Below are positions 35,190-52,570 of a stretch of 64,000 bases of DNA, in pieces. The stretch covers positions 1,689,001-1,753,000 of the forward strand of contig JAITYX010000042.1 in assembly GCA_021018815.1 (NCBI GenBank), read 5' to 3'. A program made the position numbers and the translations under genes. Under the pieces are notes generated by a model. It saw only the letters and a program-made list of their open reading frames with translations. It made no database searches and had not been told where the DNA came from. Position 1 is the stretch's first letter; every line of letters begins with the position of its first letter. This stretch comes from Talinum fruticosum. Its lineage: Eukaryota > Streptophyta > Magnoliopsida > Caryophyllales > Talinaceae.

Positions 35190-36240
35190 TACTGGAGCTT
35201 GGAAGGGAGGGGGACTGTCTTCATCATTTAACAGCATCCAAGACTTCCATGACTGCTTTCTGTTAGCTTCCATTTGCCGCAAGGTGGAGAGTTGTTCGTG
35301 TAACTTACGGAAAGCAAAAGAATGGGAGCGATTTGATCGAGTTGATTATAGTAGTTAGCTTAGTATCAGGATATGTCGAGGATGCCATGTTTCTGTAAAA
35401 TTAACTAACTTGGCTTGAGATTTGGATAACTTTGGGAGTTCCCATATCCTGAGCTTAGAGCTGTAAGAGCTATTCTCTCCCCCACCTGCTGTCATGTAGT
35501 GGAATCTCATCTTTCTTGTGTACTGTATTGGGTCGAGTTGGACATTTTCCTTGATATAATTTCTGTTTCTCAATTTGGGGACATATTGTGAATCCTAGGA
35601 AGCTGAAATAATGCATAGAGTAGTCGGCCATGCTTCATTTAGGCTTAATTATTCAAGACTAAAAATTGTTCAATTTATGTAGAGGGACAATATCCATTGA
35701 TAACCCGTGGTCCAGTGAGAATTAAGAGCTCTAAATCAAAGCAATTAAAATGCAATTTAAAGGCTAGAAGCTGCCTCCTCATCTGCCGTTCTAGTCGGAA
35801 AAACATCGGTAACCACATCTAGGCAACTAAAACGGCTACCACAGGCGTTGTCGGTGGCCGGAGAAGCCCGAGTGAGGTTTTCCAGCCACCGGCAATCCTA
35901 TGGTGGTTGCCTTTAGTCCCAAAGCTTATCCAACCCGAGAACTTATTGGGGCTGGGGCAGAAAAGGAATGGCTCATACTTGGCCCGAAGGCCAAAAACCG
36001 GTCTCATATACAGAAGGGTTTTGCAAAAGGAAAAAGGAACATAAGAGAATTCATCTATTGGGGTCATTAATATTATTTGATAGTATTGCTACCATTTACA
36101 AAGCTTATTACGGAGTAATGGTCTTCTAAATACGAGGGAAAGGGGATGAACACCTAAAAAAAAAAAAACAACTTATTTTGAGAAATTATACTTTACTCCC
36201 GAGTCTCTCCATCGCGGTTATCATAAAGGAGGGTGTTAAT
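35190..36240. other. LIF2 3' untranslated region and intergenic DNA
   Basis: The LIF2 3' UTR probably extends to about 35560 (ttgatataatttctg). The remainder to 36240 holds no recognisable gene and probably includes the 3' UTR of the minus-strand gene that follows. Confidence 0.4.
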
Positions 36241-36780
36241 TCAGATGCTTAAGAATTGTTGAAGACGCTTCTCAAGCTCGTCCAATCGGGTTGCCCAGTC
36301 GCTCTTTATGGTAAGGGGTCGGACCTTATCATGATCAACGGCCCGTTTCGCACTCTCTCTCCGATCCAGAGAATCCGCCGCTCTTTTCTGCTGCTGCTTC
36401 TTTCTGAGACTAATCTGGGCTTTCCGAGCACTCGCTCTCTGCAGAGCACGCAAGATATCCGACCCGCTTATCTCTTTCCCCTTTTCCTCCTTTTCGGGTC
36501 TCTCCCTCTCCTCCTGTCTATTAACCATCTTCTTTCCTTGATGCGGGTTCGAACCCGGGTTGTTGGTGGTTGCTGCGCCCGAACTTACGGCGCCGAGGAC
36601 TGCTTTTCCCAGCCCGCTTACATCTTTAGAAGTGGCGGAAACCTTCTGGATCCTCCGTCGCGGGTGGGCGGGCTTTGGGGCGGCGAGATTCCTCTCCGGT
36701 GGCGGCGGTAGATTAGTGGTGGGGATGGAGAGGAATGGTGTAATTGGAGGAGTTGGACCCGGAATAAGGGTTGCCCACAT
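36241..36780 (-). CDS. Uncharacterised basic protein, 179 residues, intronless
   Basis: A complete open frame with ATG at 36780 and stop at 36241. The N-terminal half is rich in proline and basic residues (TTNLPPPPERNLAAPKPAHP). A low-complexity Lys/Glu/Arg stretch and a predicted helix follow, with SDILRALQRASARKAQISLR, and the end reads VRPLTIKSDWATRLDELEKR. The end looks like an amphipathic helix with regular leucines. No signal peptide or membrane segment. The amino acid make-up and clear C-terminal pattern favour a real gene over chance, and GA repeats just upstream (36829-36844) fit a plant leader. I do not recognise the family with certainty and assign no function. Confidence 0.6.
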   Translation of the reverse strand: MWATLIPGPTPPITPFLSIPTTNLPPPPERNLAAPKPAHPRRRIQKVSATSKDVSGLGKAVLGAVSSGAATTNNPGSNPHQGKKMVNRQEERERPEKEEKGKEISGSDILRALQRASARKAQISLRKKQQQKRAADSLDRRESAKRAVDHDKVRPLTIKSDWATRLDELEKRLQQFLSI

Positions 36781-36828
36781 GGTTTTCTATCAGCCACGGG
36801 CTCCGAAGGGGTGGGACTGCTTTGGGGA

Positions 36829-36844
36829 AGAGAGAGAGAGAGAA
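36829..36844. repeat. Short (GA)n tract in the leader of the 36.2-kb gene
   Basis: Eight GA units on the plus strand (CT in the sense of the minus-strand gene) lie about 50 bases upstream of its ATG. Confidence 0.8.
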
Positions 36845-36849
36845 GCGAA

Positions 36850-39567
36850 GTATAAAAAGCCAATCGAAATTGTGGAGAGCGATGCGATTATTAAGCTCGC
36901 CCTTTCACAAAATTTCAGTTTTTCTCAATTAAAAAAAAATGTCATATTTAATATTTAAAGGAAAGGACTTATACAAATAACGTATCGGATTCAAATCTTT
37001 ATACACGAAAAAAATAGTATGATAAGAAGATTTTATTTTTTATAGATCATAACTCAATTTCTATCAAATGAATAATTAACAATGTGTTTTTTTAAGTGGT
37101 TAAAATAAATATCGTCAAACTTGATATGGATACATGTTTAGCTTGTATTTAATAACATCCACTTATTTGCCAAACTTAGGTGTTCAAATGAATGAGAAAT
37201 GAAGGGGAGATTTCAGTTAGAGAATACTGATTGGATGGACAAAGAAGCCATCCAAATCAGTCGTTTAGAATTGTGTTTATCATGCATGAGTGGTCATCAC
37301 ACATACGATTGCAATTTGTTAGGGACAGTAGTCATCCCACAATCCACAATTTTAAAATTGACGTAGAGTTTCTCTGTCTTTTCTTTTCTTATGGTCCAAT
37401 CAATGGATATAAAAAAGACGCAAGCATTATCTAAGTGATGTGAAGACATTGACTTATGGTAGTTTCGTTATAGGATGACTGATTTCCACAAGGAACATCA
37501 GATTCGAGACTCACTAAATTATATGCGTCTATTATAATTTTGTTTTCTGGATGGCTATTGGTTAATAAGTGTAGATATTGTTAAGAAAACAAAGTATTTT
37601 GTTCGACTTAGGAGACTAAATATGTCTTTAATTTGAATTAATTTTTCTAGTTGTATTAGAAATAGTCTTCCTGGGTTTTACTAGGATTAGGAGTCCGAGT
37701 TATATGAAAAATGATCATCCTAGTAACTAGGATTAGGAGTTTGAGTTATAATAGAAGTGATCATCCTAACTTTACTAGAATTAGTTATCTTGCATGTATA
37801 AATAAGCTGTTTGATTGGATATTAAAAAGTTGATTTTCAAATTTATTATAGCAATTTTTTATCGTTCATAAAAAGTATGTAAATATGATTCCTCTTGTCA
37901 CACTTTTCTCTTAGTTAGGTTTAAATTCTACTCTCACCCTCTTAATATTGACATAATAACCTAGTTTAAGGGATGGAATTGAGAATAAATGTCATCCCTT
38001 CTTACCCATATTTTTTAAAGTTGATGAATTTTGAGTAAAGTTGTAGATTTAGCTCTCTCTCTCTCTCTCTCTCTCTCAAGCAAGCAACCATACTCAGCAT
38101 AAGCATGCTCGTCATCACATCCATGATCCATCACACCATCACCATACGTTAATATCCCCACACAACATCTCTGTATGGGTGTACTTCACACAAGTACGTA
38201 AGAGATGTCATGTATTGAAAAATATTAAAGAGAATGATAAATTATACTAAAGTTTCAATCCTCTAATTTATCGAAATTAAAATTTATTATCCTAAGTAAG
38301 TGGGGGACGTCATATATTAAAAATAAAATGGGTAACAACGTGACAATAATGAGAATATTTTTCGTTCTAATTAAAGTAAGTGTTGCTTAAGAGGATCATT
38401 TGCACATATAAATCGATTGCTTGGAAGGCAATATTGGTTGTTCATTTTAACATTTAGAATTAACGTTAAGTGGTTATGGCCATTTAGGAGCCAATTGGAG
38501 CATTTAGCATTGATGGATGCAACCGGTTTGATTCTAAAGTTACATATACTAACAGTTAAGGAGTGGTTAGTTGCACATGTGAATATTTAATAAAAGCATT
38601 TAGAACGTTAACTATAATAGTTGTAAGGAGAGTTTAAGAGTTGTATGCCCATAATTACAAAATATCGAAAACAAACAAGGCAGGAGTGCTTCGATGTCTT
38701 GTTACTGTAGACATTTTAACCAATAAAATAAAAGTATAAATAAGGACGTTGATGTCAGTACATATTTGCTTGACTTGCGTAAATCAATGTTTACCACTGT
38801 TGAAATGGACATTTGAAACCATTTTTGGCGGGAATAATTTGTATCAATTGATTCAATTGCAAATAGTAGGGTACATAGTTCTCTAGTCCATCATTGATAA
38901 GTCATTTTGTTCTGGTTGAAGCATGGCCAAGAGGTCGTATCTAAGTACATGTGATGATTTTAGCCGACGAATAAAAATGCGTCAGCTAACTCGTACTTAT
39001 CTATAAATTGACGTATCATGCGTTTTTTGATGATTTGATGAAGGGTATAATTTAAAGTAAAAGTCTTCCCAACAAGTGCATTTTTGGAGATTTGAACTTT
39101 TATTCTCCTCCTTATCAATATGACTATTTCAACCAATACTTTGTTGGTGATATATCATATATCTTTTAAATGTGAAAAGTCGAAACATCAATCATTACAT
39201 AGCATAAAGCAACACGCAGGCATAAGATTCATGCAAATAAAGACTTTTCAAATAGGGAGTTTCTCGATGCTGATAATCTCCTTTTAAGTAATAAATGTCA
39301 ATAATCTCACCTTCAGAAATAACCTAAACTCAAAAGAAAAAGTATAATGAACTTTACTTTCATTCACCTCTTAGCTAACTTGATATGAAACAATTTCATT
39401 TCATCATACAACTTACAAGTGAATCTTGTTCCTCCATGCAATTAAAAGTTAAAAACCAACATCTTTACCCTACCAAATGTACTAAATTTACCAATTAAAG
39501 AACTTCATTCCTTCACCAAATCACTAAGATCTTGTAGTCTTTCATTTCCATGAATTCTAAACCTATT
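36850..39567. other. Intergenic DNA between the 36.2-kb gene and the KCS gene
   Basis: AT-rich with no recognisable coding region. It has a (CT)n tract at about 38053-38077 and, at about 37669-37750, two near-copies of a short unit containing taggattaggagt. The last few hundred bases before 39567 include the probable 3' UTR of the KCS gene. Confidence 0.5.
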
Positions 39568-41144
39568 TTAACTAAGCAACTTAACCGGGTACTTCTCAAT
39601 GGACTGAACCCAAGGGTTAGTCCTACTAGAGGGACTAACCTGCACCTCCCTCAACGCCTTCCATACTGCACTGTTACACTTAAAACCCGACCCAAACGCG
39701 ATCTGCCACACCCGGTCCCCACCCTTAACCCGACCCTTGGCCTCAGTGTAGGCCAACTCATACCACAACGAGCTACTCGATGTGTTCCCGAACCGGTGGA
39801 GGGTCATTCTAGAAGGTTCCATATGCCACTCACTGAGCTGAAGATTCTTCTGAATGGCATCCAAAACCGCCCTTCCCCGGCATGGATACAAAAATGTTCA
39901 AACGCGAGCTTAAAATCCGGGATGTACGGCTTGACTTTGGCGTTATTCAACAACTTCTTCCTCAGGAGCGTCACAAGAAACATCAGCTGCTCCGACCACG
40001 GGAGCACGAGTGGGCCGAGGGTGGTTATGTTCGTTTTGAGGGCGTCCCCAGCAACCGCCATGAGCTCGCGTGCGAGGGACACTCCGACCACGCCTTTGTC
40101 GTCCTCTCTCTGGTACACGCAGTTGTAGCTGTTCTCGTCGGACCCTTTGTGGGTCCGGACCGTGTGGGCCAACTCGTACTTGGACCGGGCCTTGTCTTGG
40201 GCCTTGTTCGAGAGAAGGACCGCCGCCCCGCCCATTCGGAAAATGCAGTTGCAGAGGAGCATTGACCGATCGTTACCGAAATACCAATTCTGTGTAATAT
40301 TCTCTGTGCTGAAAACCAAGGCCCGAGAGTTCGGGCTGGCCCGGAGAAGATGCTTCGCGAGGTCGATCGAGATCAGGCCCGCGCTACAGCCCATTCCGCT
40401 CAGGTTGAAGGTCTTGACGGAGGGGTTGAGCTTGTAGTGGTTGACGATCATGGAGGAGAGAGAAGGGGTCGGGTTGAAGAGGCTGCAATTGACTATTACA
40501 ATATCGATGTCTTCGGGTCGGGTCCCCGTTTTCTCGAATAGGGCATCGATGGTGCTGAAGACGACGGCTTGGGCCTCTTCCCGGGCGGAATCCATGGAGA
40601 GGTCAGGGGGCTGGGAGGTGATTCCCTTTGCGAAGTACGTCTCGTCTCCTAACCCCGATCGCAGGGAAATCCTCTTCTGGAAGTCGACGGTTTCATCTGC
40701 AAAGGCGCCGCAATTCTCTGTCATCTTGAGGAAAGAATCGACGGACATTTTCCTTTCGTCTTCGGGCTTGTAACAGGCGAAGTCGACGAGGTAGACGGGC
40801 CTGGGGCGGCGGGACCAGTAGATGCCCATGACGATTAAAAGGGCGGCGAGGCCCGTGAGGCCCGTGGAGGTGTCAGCGTTGGAAAAGATTTCCATGTTGA
40901 TGGGGACGAGAGGGGTGAGGTGGATGAAGGTGGAGATGAACAGAGGAAGCGAGAGAAAGAAGATGAAGATGGAGGTCGGGGATGATTTGCTGAGGGAGTA
41001 AATGAAGCCCAGCTTCACGTACTTGAGCTTAACGGACTGCAGAAAGTCCGGTAACTTGCGCCGGATTTTGATCACGATTGATGCTTCGTCACGGAACGCC
41101 ATTTCTGCAGTTAGTCTCTCTCTCTCCAACTCTATGTCGGCCAT
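39568..41144 (-). CDS. 3-ketoacyl-CoA synthase (KCS, FAE1-like condensing enzyme), one apparent frameshift
   Basis: Intronless, about 525 residues if repaired. KCS enzymes of the endoplasmic reticulum condense acyl-CoA with malonyl-CoA in the first step of very-long-chain fatty acid elongation, for waxes, suberin, sphingolipids or seed oil. Visible: [20 protein letters not shown] at the N-terminus, two membrane segments (about residues 57-76 and 96-109), [26 protein letters not shown], the catalytic cysteine in [20 protein letters not shown] (Cys 253), [42 protein letters not shown] and GFKCNSAVW with the catalytic Asn. The frame breaks at the C run 39875-39878 (G on the sense strand, one short) inside HAGGRAV, so as printed the protein loses its last 100 residues including that Asn. 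The start at 41144 was chosen because the region above it is a CT-repeat leader; 41102 is the alternative. Confidence 0.9.
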
Positions 41145-41149
41145 TTTGG

Positions 41150-41196
41150 TCTCTCTCTCTCTCTGTCTCTCTCTGTCTCTCAATCTCTCCCTCCTG
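41150..41196. repeat. CT-rich tract in the KCS leader
   Basis: Interrupted CT repeats lie directly upstream of the KCS start codon (GA-rich on its sense strand). They create an artificial Arg/Glu-rich extension of the open frame up to 41219, which is why that upstream ATG is not preferred. Confidence 0.75.
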
Positions 41197-43286
41197 GGAT
41201 TGTGCTGTGAGTTCTTCAACTTGTTGGGAGTGGTTAAGAAAATATGTGCTCAAGAATGGAATCAAAAAATGAATATATAATGAGGACCAAGGAATGAAGT
41301 GTATATATACACAAGTGAAGACGGAGAAGAAGAGTGAATGGAAAAGCGAGTAACGTAAGAGAGGGATGAGCTGCGAGGAAGCTGGATGTGTTTGGGAAAT
41401 AAATGCGAGTAGTTCCCAGAATTGGATAGATAGCTCAACTACCCAGCAAACCAGGCAAGGGAGGGAAGAGAGATTCTCATTTCTGGGTGGAGAGCCGGAG
41501 AAAAGTACTACTCTACTAGTATTATTTTCTAGGGAACACATCAAATAAGATAACCTATTAAGGTTTCAGATTTTGTAGTAATTTTTTATAAGGTTTCAAT
41601 TGACCAAAAAAAATAGGTTGTCGACTGCTCTGTTTGACAACAGTGTTTTGAGTATTCTTTTGAGTGTTTAGTGTTTTCTAGTACTCCTCGTATTTTTAAA
41701 ATGATAAAACTAGTAAACTAATTGAGATCGTAAAATGACAAATATTATGAAACAGATGGAGCATTAATTTAATAAAGATAATATACCGAATTATTAAAAA
41801 AATATAAGGAAATGTGAACAAAGGAAGCATAAAAGGAGATTTCTTTCAAGTAAGCCATGAAGTGGGAAGACTAAAGATTATGGGCTCTTTTATGTCTCTC
41901 AATCTAAACTTGTTTTCTAATTTTTTTTTTTTTGGACCCCACGTGGCTGCTTCACGAGGGCACATTTGGAAATTGATTTTTTTTTAGAATAAAAATGATT
42001 TTAACCAGTTATGTTTTGTTTTCCAGTTGACAAAAATTGAAGTTTTTTTGAATAAAGAATATATGACAGTTGGTGGGTGGGTTTTAGGTGACAAAGCTTT
42101 TATTATGGATAGATAGGAGACATTGAATGGGAAGATGTTTGTTTTGGGGTTATACTTACACTTTTGAAGGTGTGTAAAGTTTATGCTCAGCTGTCCATTG
42201 GCCCTTAACCCTCACAAGTCATACCCCAAATGACCCAAATGCCTTCATTGCTCTTACCATTTATTGCCTTCAAATTCCAATTCAGACATGTATAGATTAC
42301 AACAACTTTTATTGTAAGTCTCATTTGCGCGGGATTTACGGAGATCTAGATGTATGCAGTATTATCTCATTGCATATTATTTCGATTATGATGTAAGTTT
42401 TAAATAAGATTATCTTTCAACATATGCACTAGCTATGTGATCAACTTCGATTATGTTGATTGAGTCGTTAGTATATATTTAGGATTACGGGACCGAAGAA
42501 CTTAATCTAGGGTTGAATTTTCTACAGCAGAGAAGAAATAAGTGAGGAAATGGATGGGTATCCGTCTGGTGGCCTAACAACACCGGCCACTAGCATATTC
42601 ATATACGAGTAAGCATTAATGGCCATAAATAACGAGTCAACCATGGCAGCCTCTTCATAATAATGGAGTATATATATATATATACTCTAATAATAAGAAC
42701 AAGGAAAAGAAAAAAACGAGGGCAGCTTCAATTCAATGATTTTTGCTCAGCAAATTCGCCGTACTAATGAAATTAAACAAGTAGCCAATGTTGCAACTAC
42801 CATTTTGCTTCAAAACTATTTTCATTCATTTAACACGATTATTTAATCGAAGAAAAATACGAGTTTGAAAACTCAAACTTCATACAGTTAGCTATCAACT
42901 AAGGTCAAGTGCCGCCGTGCCGGCTACCTTTCCCATTCTCTTGTAAAGAAAGCCACTACGGGTGTCTTTTCCATAAATAATATCTTTCTCCCACTCTAAT
43001 GATTCGTCTAACTATTACTTGAACTGTTTTTGTCAAAATGATATACGGAATAGTTATAATGCTACTCAAGTGTACCTATAAATCTTATCTCATTGATCTA
43101 CTTCAACTGGTAAAAATTATAAATATCTTGAGATTATTTTGCATGGATAACATTTTAGTTAAAAATTAGGTTAGGAGGCCCCTTCATTATAATAACGATG
43201 GTGGCTTGGTGGTTATTGTAGTTGTGCTGATAAAGCTAATTTTTGTGGTGTGGTGTGTGGCAGATAGACTAAGAAAAACACACGTC

Positions 43287-43345
<59 letters not shown>
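43287..43345. repeat. (TAA)n microsatellite
   Basis: About nineteen uninterrupted TAA units are seen directly. Confidence 0.95.
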
Positions 43346-43346
<1 letters not shown>

Positions 43347-44360
43347 TCCCCAGCTAATGATGGACTGTAGGGAAATTAAAGAATGAGTTTGGGTCTTTAA
43401 TTTTACAAGTCCCACCATACCAAATTAATAAATATATAAGCATCTGTCTAAATTGAAAGGGCACATGGCACAAACTGTAGTTTAGGAAATTGGCACATTA
43501 AAAGTAGGTCAACAAATAGGCCCTTAAATACTATATGTTACATTATTTATATTAATTAAGTTGGTTATAATGTGACTTATGTTGGCTCCTTTGCCTGCCC
43601 ATCCACCTCATATCTTTAGATTTTATTAGTATTTGTTAATAACTCTCTCTCGCCACAGTTCTAAAGTCATTTTTCAAAATTAAGGACATAGTTGCTATAG
43701 TTGAAATAATTAGCTATTATAACTTTTATGAGCTAAAATGATTAATTGTTGTAGCTAAAATAGGCATAAAATGGGCTAAATATGATTCGTTATTATAACT
43801 GTTATAAGTTTAATTGAGCTGAAATCAGTTATAAATATTTGTATAAAATGTTATTTCAAACAGACCCTAAATATTTACTAACATAATTAGGTACACTATG
43901 TCGAACGACTATGTATATTCAATATTATCATATATGATAAAAAGACAATACACGTCTATTTGGGTTGAGGTAAAATTTATTTGTATAATATTAATGAGTT
44001 TTTTCTTATCATTTAGGTTACCGTTGTTATGTTCTAAGCTGGTTTTTTCACCCTCAAGAACACGACTTTTTAATTTTGTTTTGATATTATTAATAGTATA
44101 TTATATTCAGTTAGGCACAAAATCAAAATAATGGTTGACTTGGATAATTAGTTTTTTGTTAGTTAATTGTATTAAATCTAAGATAATCGCCGGAGAACGT
44201 TGTTTTAGTCCATGCAATGCAAAGGCATGTGAATATGTTGCTTCATTGCATGCATGGTTACCTGCTAGCCAGAGTGTTACGTCGGGCCCATTTTATTTTT
44301 GTATTTTTCATACGTAATTCAGTTCATTAAGATGTATATATATATACCGTAAAATTTTAT

Positions 44361-44425
44361 AGGTGTCGGTTAACTTAATTGATAATATCTTTAAAAATTG
44401 TTATCAGAAATTTGGATTTGAATCA
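44361..44425 (+). mobile_element. Diverged SINE head, second copy
   Basis: Starting aggtgtcggttaacttaatt, this stretch follows the SINE at 19808 word for word (ggtgtcgg, ttta-rich spacer, a B-box-like gatttgaatc at about 44414-44423) with many substitutions. The 3' part could not be delimited. Confidence 0.45.
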
Positions 44426-45349
44426 TGTATATATTGTCCTTTACGTCTTATTTTATACACCGAAAATATACCGTGAGACTCTCTTATATATTTAAAACTT
44501 TTGTCATAAAATATAAATTAAAAAATTAAACTACATAATCCAAAATTAATTGGAAACTTCTTAAATACATTGTCTTAGTCTAAATTAATATATTATATAG
44601 TTTAAAATTATTAATTTTTTATTTAATTAACTATCAATATTGTGAAAGTTTAGCATATAAATGACACTTTAATTTGATAAACCCTGTCAGTAAAAAAATA
44701 TTATAAATGTAAATAAAAAATAATTTTACCAAATATATGAGTGGTACGTAAGTCCCCTTCCGATGATTCCTGTTTTTCAATTTTTATATATGATGTTATA
44801 AATTTAAATCTAGACAAGACATTTAAGAAGTGACTAACGCGATAAAACAATTTTCATTTTGTAAATTGAACTATAAAGCTCACAATGATAAAAGCAAAGA
44901 TATAGACTCAACTACTCAATGAGCGCAAAAATTCTCTTATGTCTTAGCATTATTTTTATGTCTATTCATCACCTTGCGTCACCCAAAAAGTAGAGCAAGG
45001 GGGATACGATAAGGGCCTGGAAAAGCGTACAATTAAGCTCAGCTCGGCGTAAATGGAGTCCGGGCTGCCCGTACCAGGATCCAACGGAGTCGTTGATATT
45101 GTCCGTGCAACACCACCCATATTATACAATATAAGTTCCAGATTAAACCAAATTTTATCTTTTCGAGTGAACTGCACATATAGTACTTCAAACATTTGAT
45201 CGATGGTCACTTCAGGAGACCATGCTACGGTGTGAAACATTATCGCCAAAATTATGACTTTTTAGCGAGATCAATAACATTTAATCAAAATCGAATAGTA
45301 TAAGTGGAATTATGGCTTGCTCTTATCAAATATAATTATGTAATATTTC

Positions 45350-45570
45350 AGTCTGTTTCACAATACATGTTATTTTAATTAATTTTTTCGTTTCATATTG
45401 TCACTTTACAACCTCCAATGACATATTAATGACTAATTTATCAATTTTGTCCTTATTAATTGTTTTTTTCCTCTCATGATTTTCCATTAACTTTTTTATT
45501 TCCAATAAAACATTGATGCAACTCAATCTTTTAACATAAATTTCATCATAAATTTTACGTTTTTTTAAAT
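45350..45570. mobile_element. Degenerate MITE related to that at 21534
   Basis: It shares with 21534-21805 the ordered words acatgt, tcgtttcata, attaatgacta, gtccttattaatt, tccaata, aatcttttaacata and aattttacg. Terminal repeats are eroded. Another relative is at about 58920-59105. Confidence 0.5.
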
Positions 45571-46399
45571 ATTTCCTCACTCCCATGAAAACATATTTGT
45601 TGATGAAGATAAAGCCAAGTAGTGGAAGATTTAGAATCTTGAAGTTCATTTCATGAAAAGTGTCAAAGGAGATTTATTGTTTTGGTGTCACATGATGCCA
45701 CATATATTACATACCGTTGGATCACCCAAAGACATCATTCGAAATTGGTTTTTTTCTATAATATAAATATGGACCATCTAATCGGACCCTATTTTTAGGG
45801 ATAACTCTCAATTGGATTTGAAAGTCATGAAAGAATAGGAGTATCAAGCCCACACCATCCTGTGATCCCATTGCACAATTTACAAAAAAATTCACTTTTA
45901 AACCATGTGAACTAATTGTCACTTAAGCCAACACTCGCTTAGCAACATTCGAAATTGACTACAAAAGAGGTTTATAGCAATCGTGGACCAACTAACAAGA
46001 AACCAATCCAATTAATTATGAATATGACTGAGATTAACCAAGTTTTCAGTATATGGAAACAGAACAGATATTTTTCCTTCTCGAACAACAGGTGTCACCA
46101 CATAAGCCTGGAAGCTTAGTCCAAATTGATGTAATAAAATGTGAATCATTGGCTTTATTATTCGGCACAAACTTTCTACACTAGGAAAATTACAGAAGAT
46201 CACATTTCAACAATTTAACAATGATTGACAGTAACACCCGGTGCCAGAAACAGCGGGAATACCTGGAAATTTCTCATCAACACCATAAGAAAATCATAGA
46301 GGCAGATGGAATAGGGCTTTAACACAAAAGTTTTGATTAAATTGGCAAGAGTTCATGCTGATTAAGACAATGAATTTCTCTTCATAATACAAATGAGCA

Positions 46400-47006
46400 T
46401 CGAATAGCTAGCATTATCATGTACAGTTGTCAATGCCACGTCACACCTCTCTTTTGAGGGAGGGGGACAGTTAACAGATGAAGATCAAGCGAGCACAATT
46501 CATGTTCATGCTCCCTGCTGTCATTGCTACTGATCACTCGCAATAGCAGATAGGTATAGAAGCATCTATGATATACTCGGGTATCCATTTCTTGCACGGA
46601 TGATCCACAAATATCACAATAATATTGGTTGCGGATCATGGTATAGGAGAAGGCGATTCACTCTGTCTTGTACTGATCATCACGTCCTGCACGAATAGAA
46701 CTCGAACATAAGATATTCGTCAAAATGGCTTTATGTCATTTGAGTTGCAACCAAGCTATACACTATTTTGCAACCCATAGGACATTTGCAGAGCCCCTAA
46801 ATCCACGCTCCCCCACATGAACAAGCGTAACCCAGCAAGTCAGTTGTTATGAATAGCTTCTTAATCGACCAACAGTGTTGAGAATTCATGGGGACACAGT
46901 TCCGAACAAGGTTACATTAATTGTCTCTTTTGACGACTGCAAGCCTCTCCATAATCACTAGGCCTGACTGAGAAGGGAAGGGGAGTGTAGAAGTATGACA
47001 GTTTGT
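46400..47006 (-). other. Probable 3' untranslated region of the CIPK9-like gene
   Basis: This follows the stop codon at 47007 on the minus strand. No intron-exon structure or coding frame related to the kinase is visible; the exact polyadenylation point is not evident. Confidence 0.35.
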
Positions 47007-52282
<5,276 letters not shown>

Positions 52283-52570
52283 TCTCCGGCAGCGGATCTA
52301 TACTCCGGCGCTAAAATCCAGCGGAAACCGAGTATCCTCGTCGCTTGTGCTGATAGAATTTCCGATCGAACGAAAATGGGGAGTTTCGCTGGAGGAGTTT
52401 GGGATGATGAAGGTTGGGGGAAGCAGAAGAAATAGGCAGTAGTAGTAATCGGTAGGAGAGAGAAAATGTGAGAGATGCGTGGGGCAGGCGCGAGCGAGGA
52501 TAAGGTGAAACTGAGGAGAGAGAAGGGATATGTGGGACCCGCAGCGGACGAGTGGGGTCCCCATAGATTT
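52283..52570 (-). promoter_or_regulatory. 5' leader and proximal promoter of the CIPK9-like gene
   Basis: GC-richer than the DNA beyond it, with CT-rich stretches in the sense of the gene. An open frame of 88 codons crosses it but resembles no protein and lies in the expected leader. The transcription start cannot be fixed. Confidence 0.35.

Larger units (their letters stand above)
41220..46400. other. Intergenic region between the KCS and CIPK9 genes
   Basis: About 5 kb without a recognisable gene. It contains degenerate MITE-like sequence (about 41680-41765 and 45350-45570), a (TAA)n microsatellite (43287-43345), a stretch at about 43700-43870 built of words like those at 320-760 and ending caaacagaccctaa, and a diverged SINE (about 44361-44425). 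The KCS promoter is expected in the first several hundred bases. Confidence 0.5.

Noticed and set aside
34932..35358. Two frames over the LIF2 last exons
   Set aside because: One is antisense and the other reads the last exon in the wrong frame; the frame ending RYRPY is consistent with splicing.
36256..36958. Plus-strand frames opposite the 36.2-kb gene
   Set aside because: The minus-strand frame has ATG, stop and plausible composition; the plus frames are hydrophobic shadows of Lys/Arg codons.
39550..41280. Plus-strand frames over the KCS gene
   Set aside because: They are antisense to conserved KCS coding sequence.
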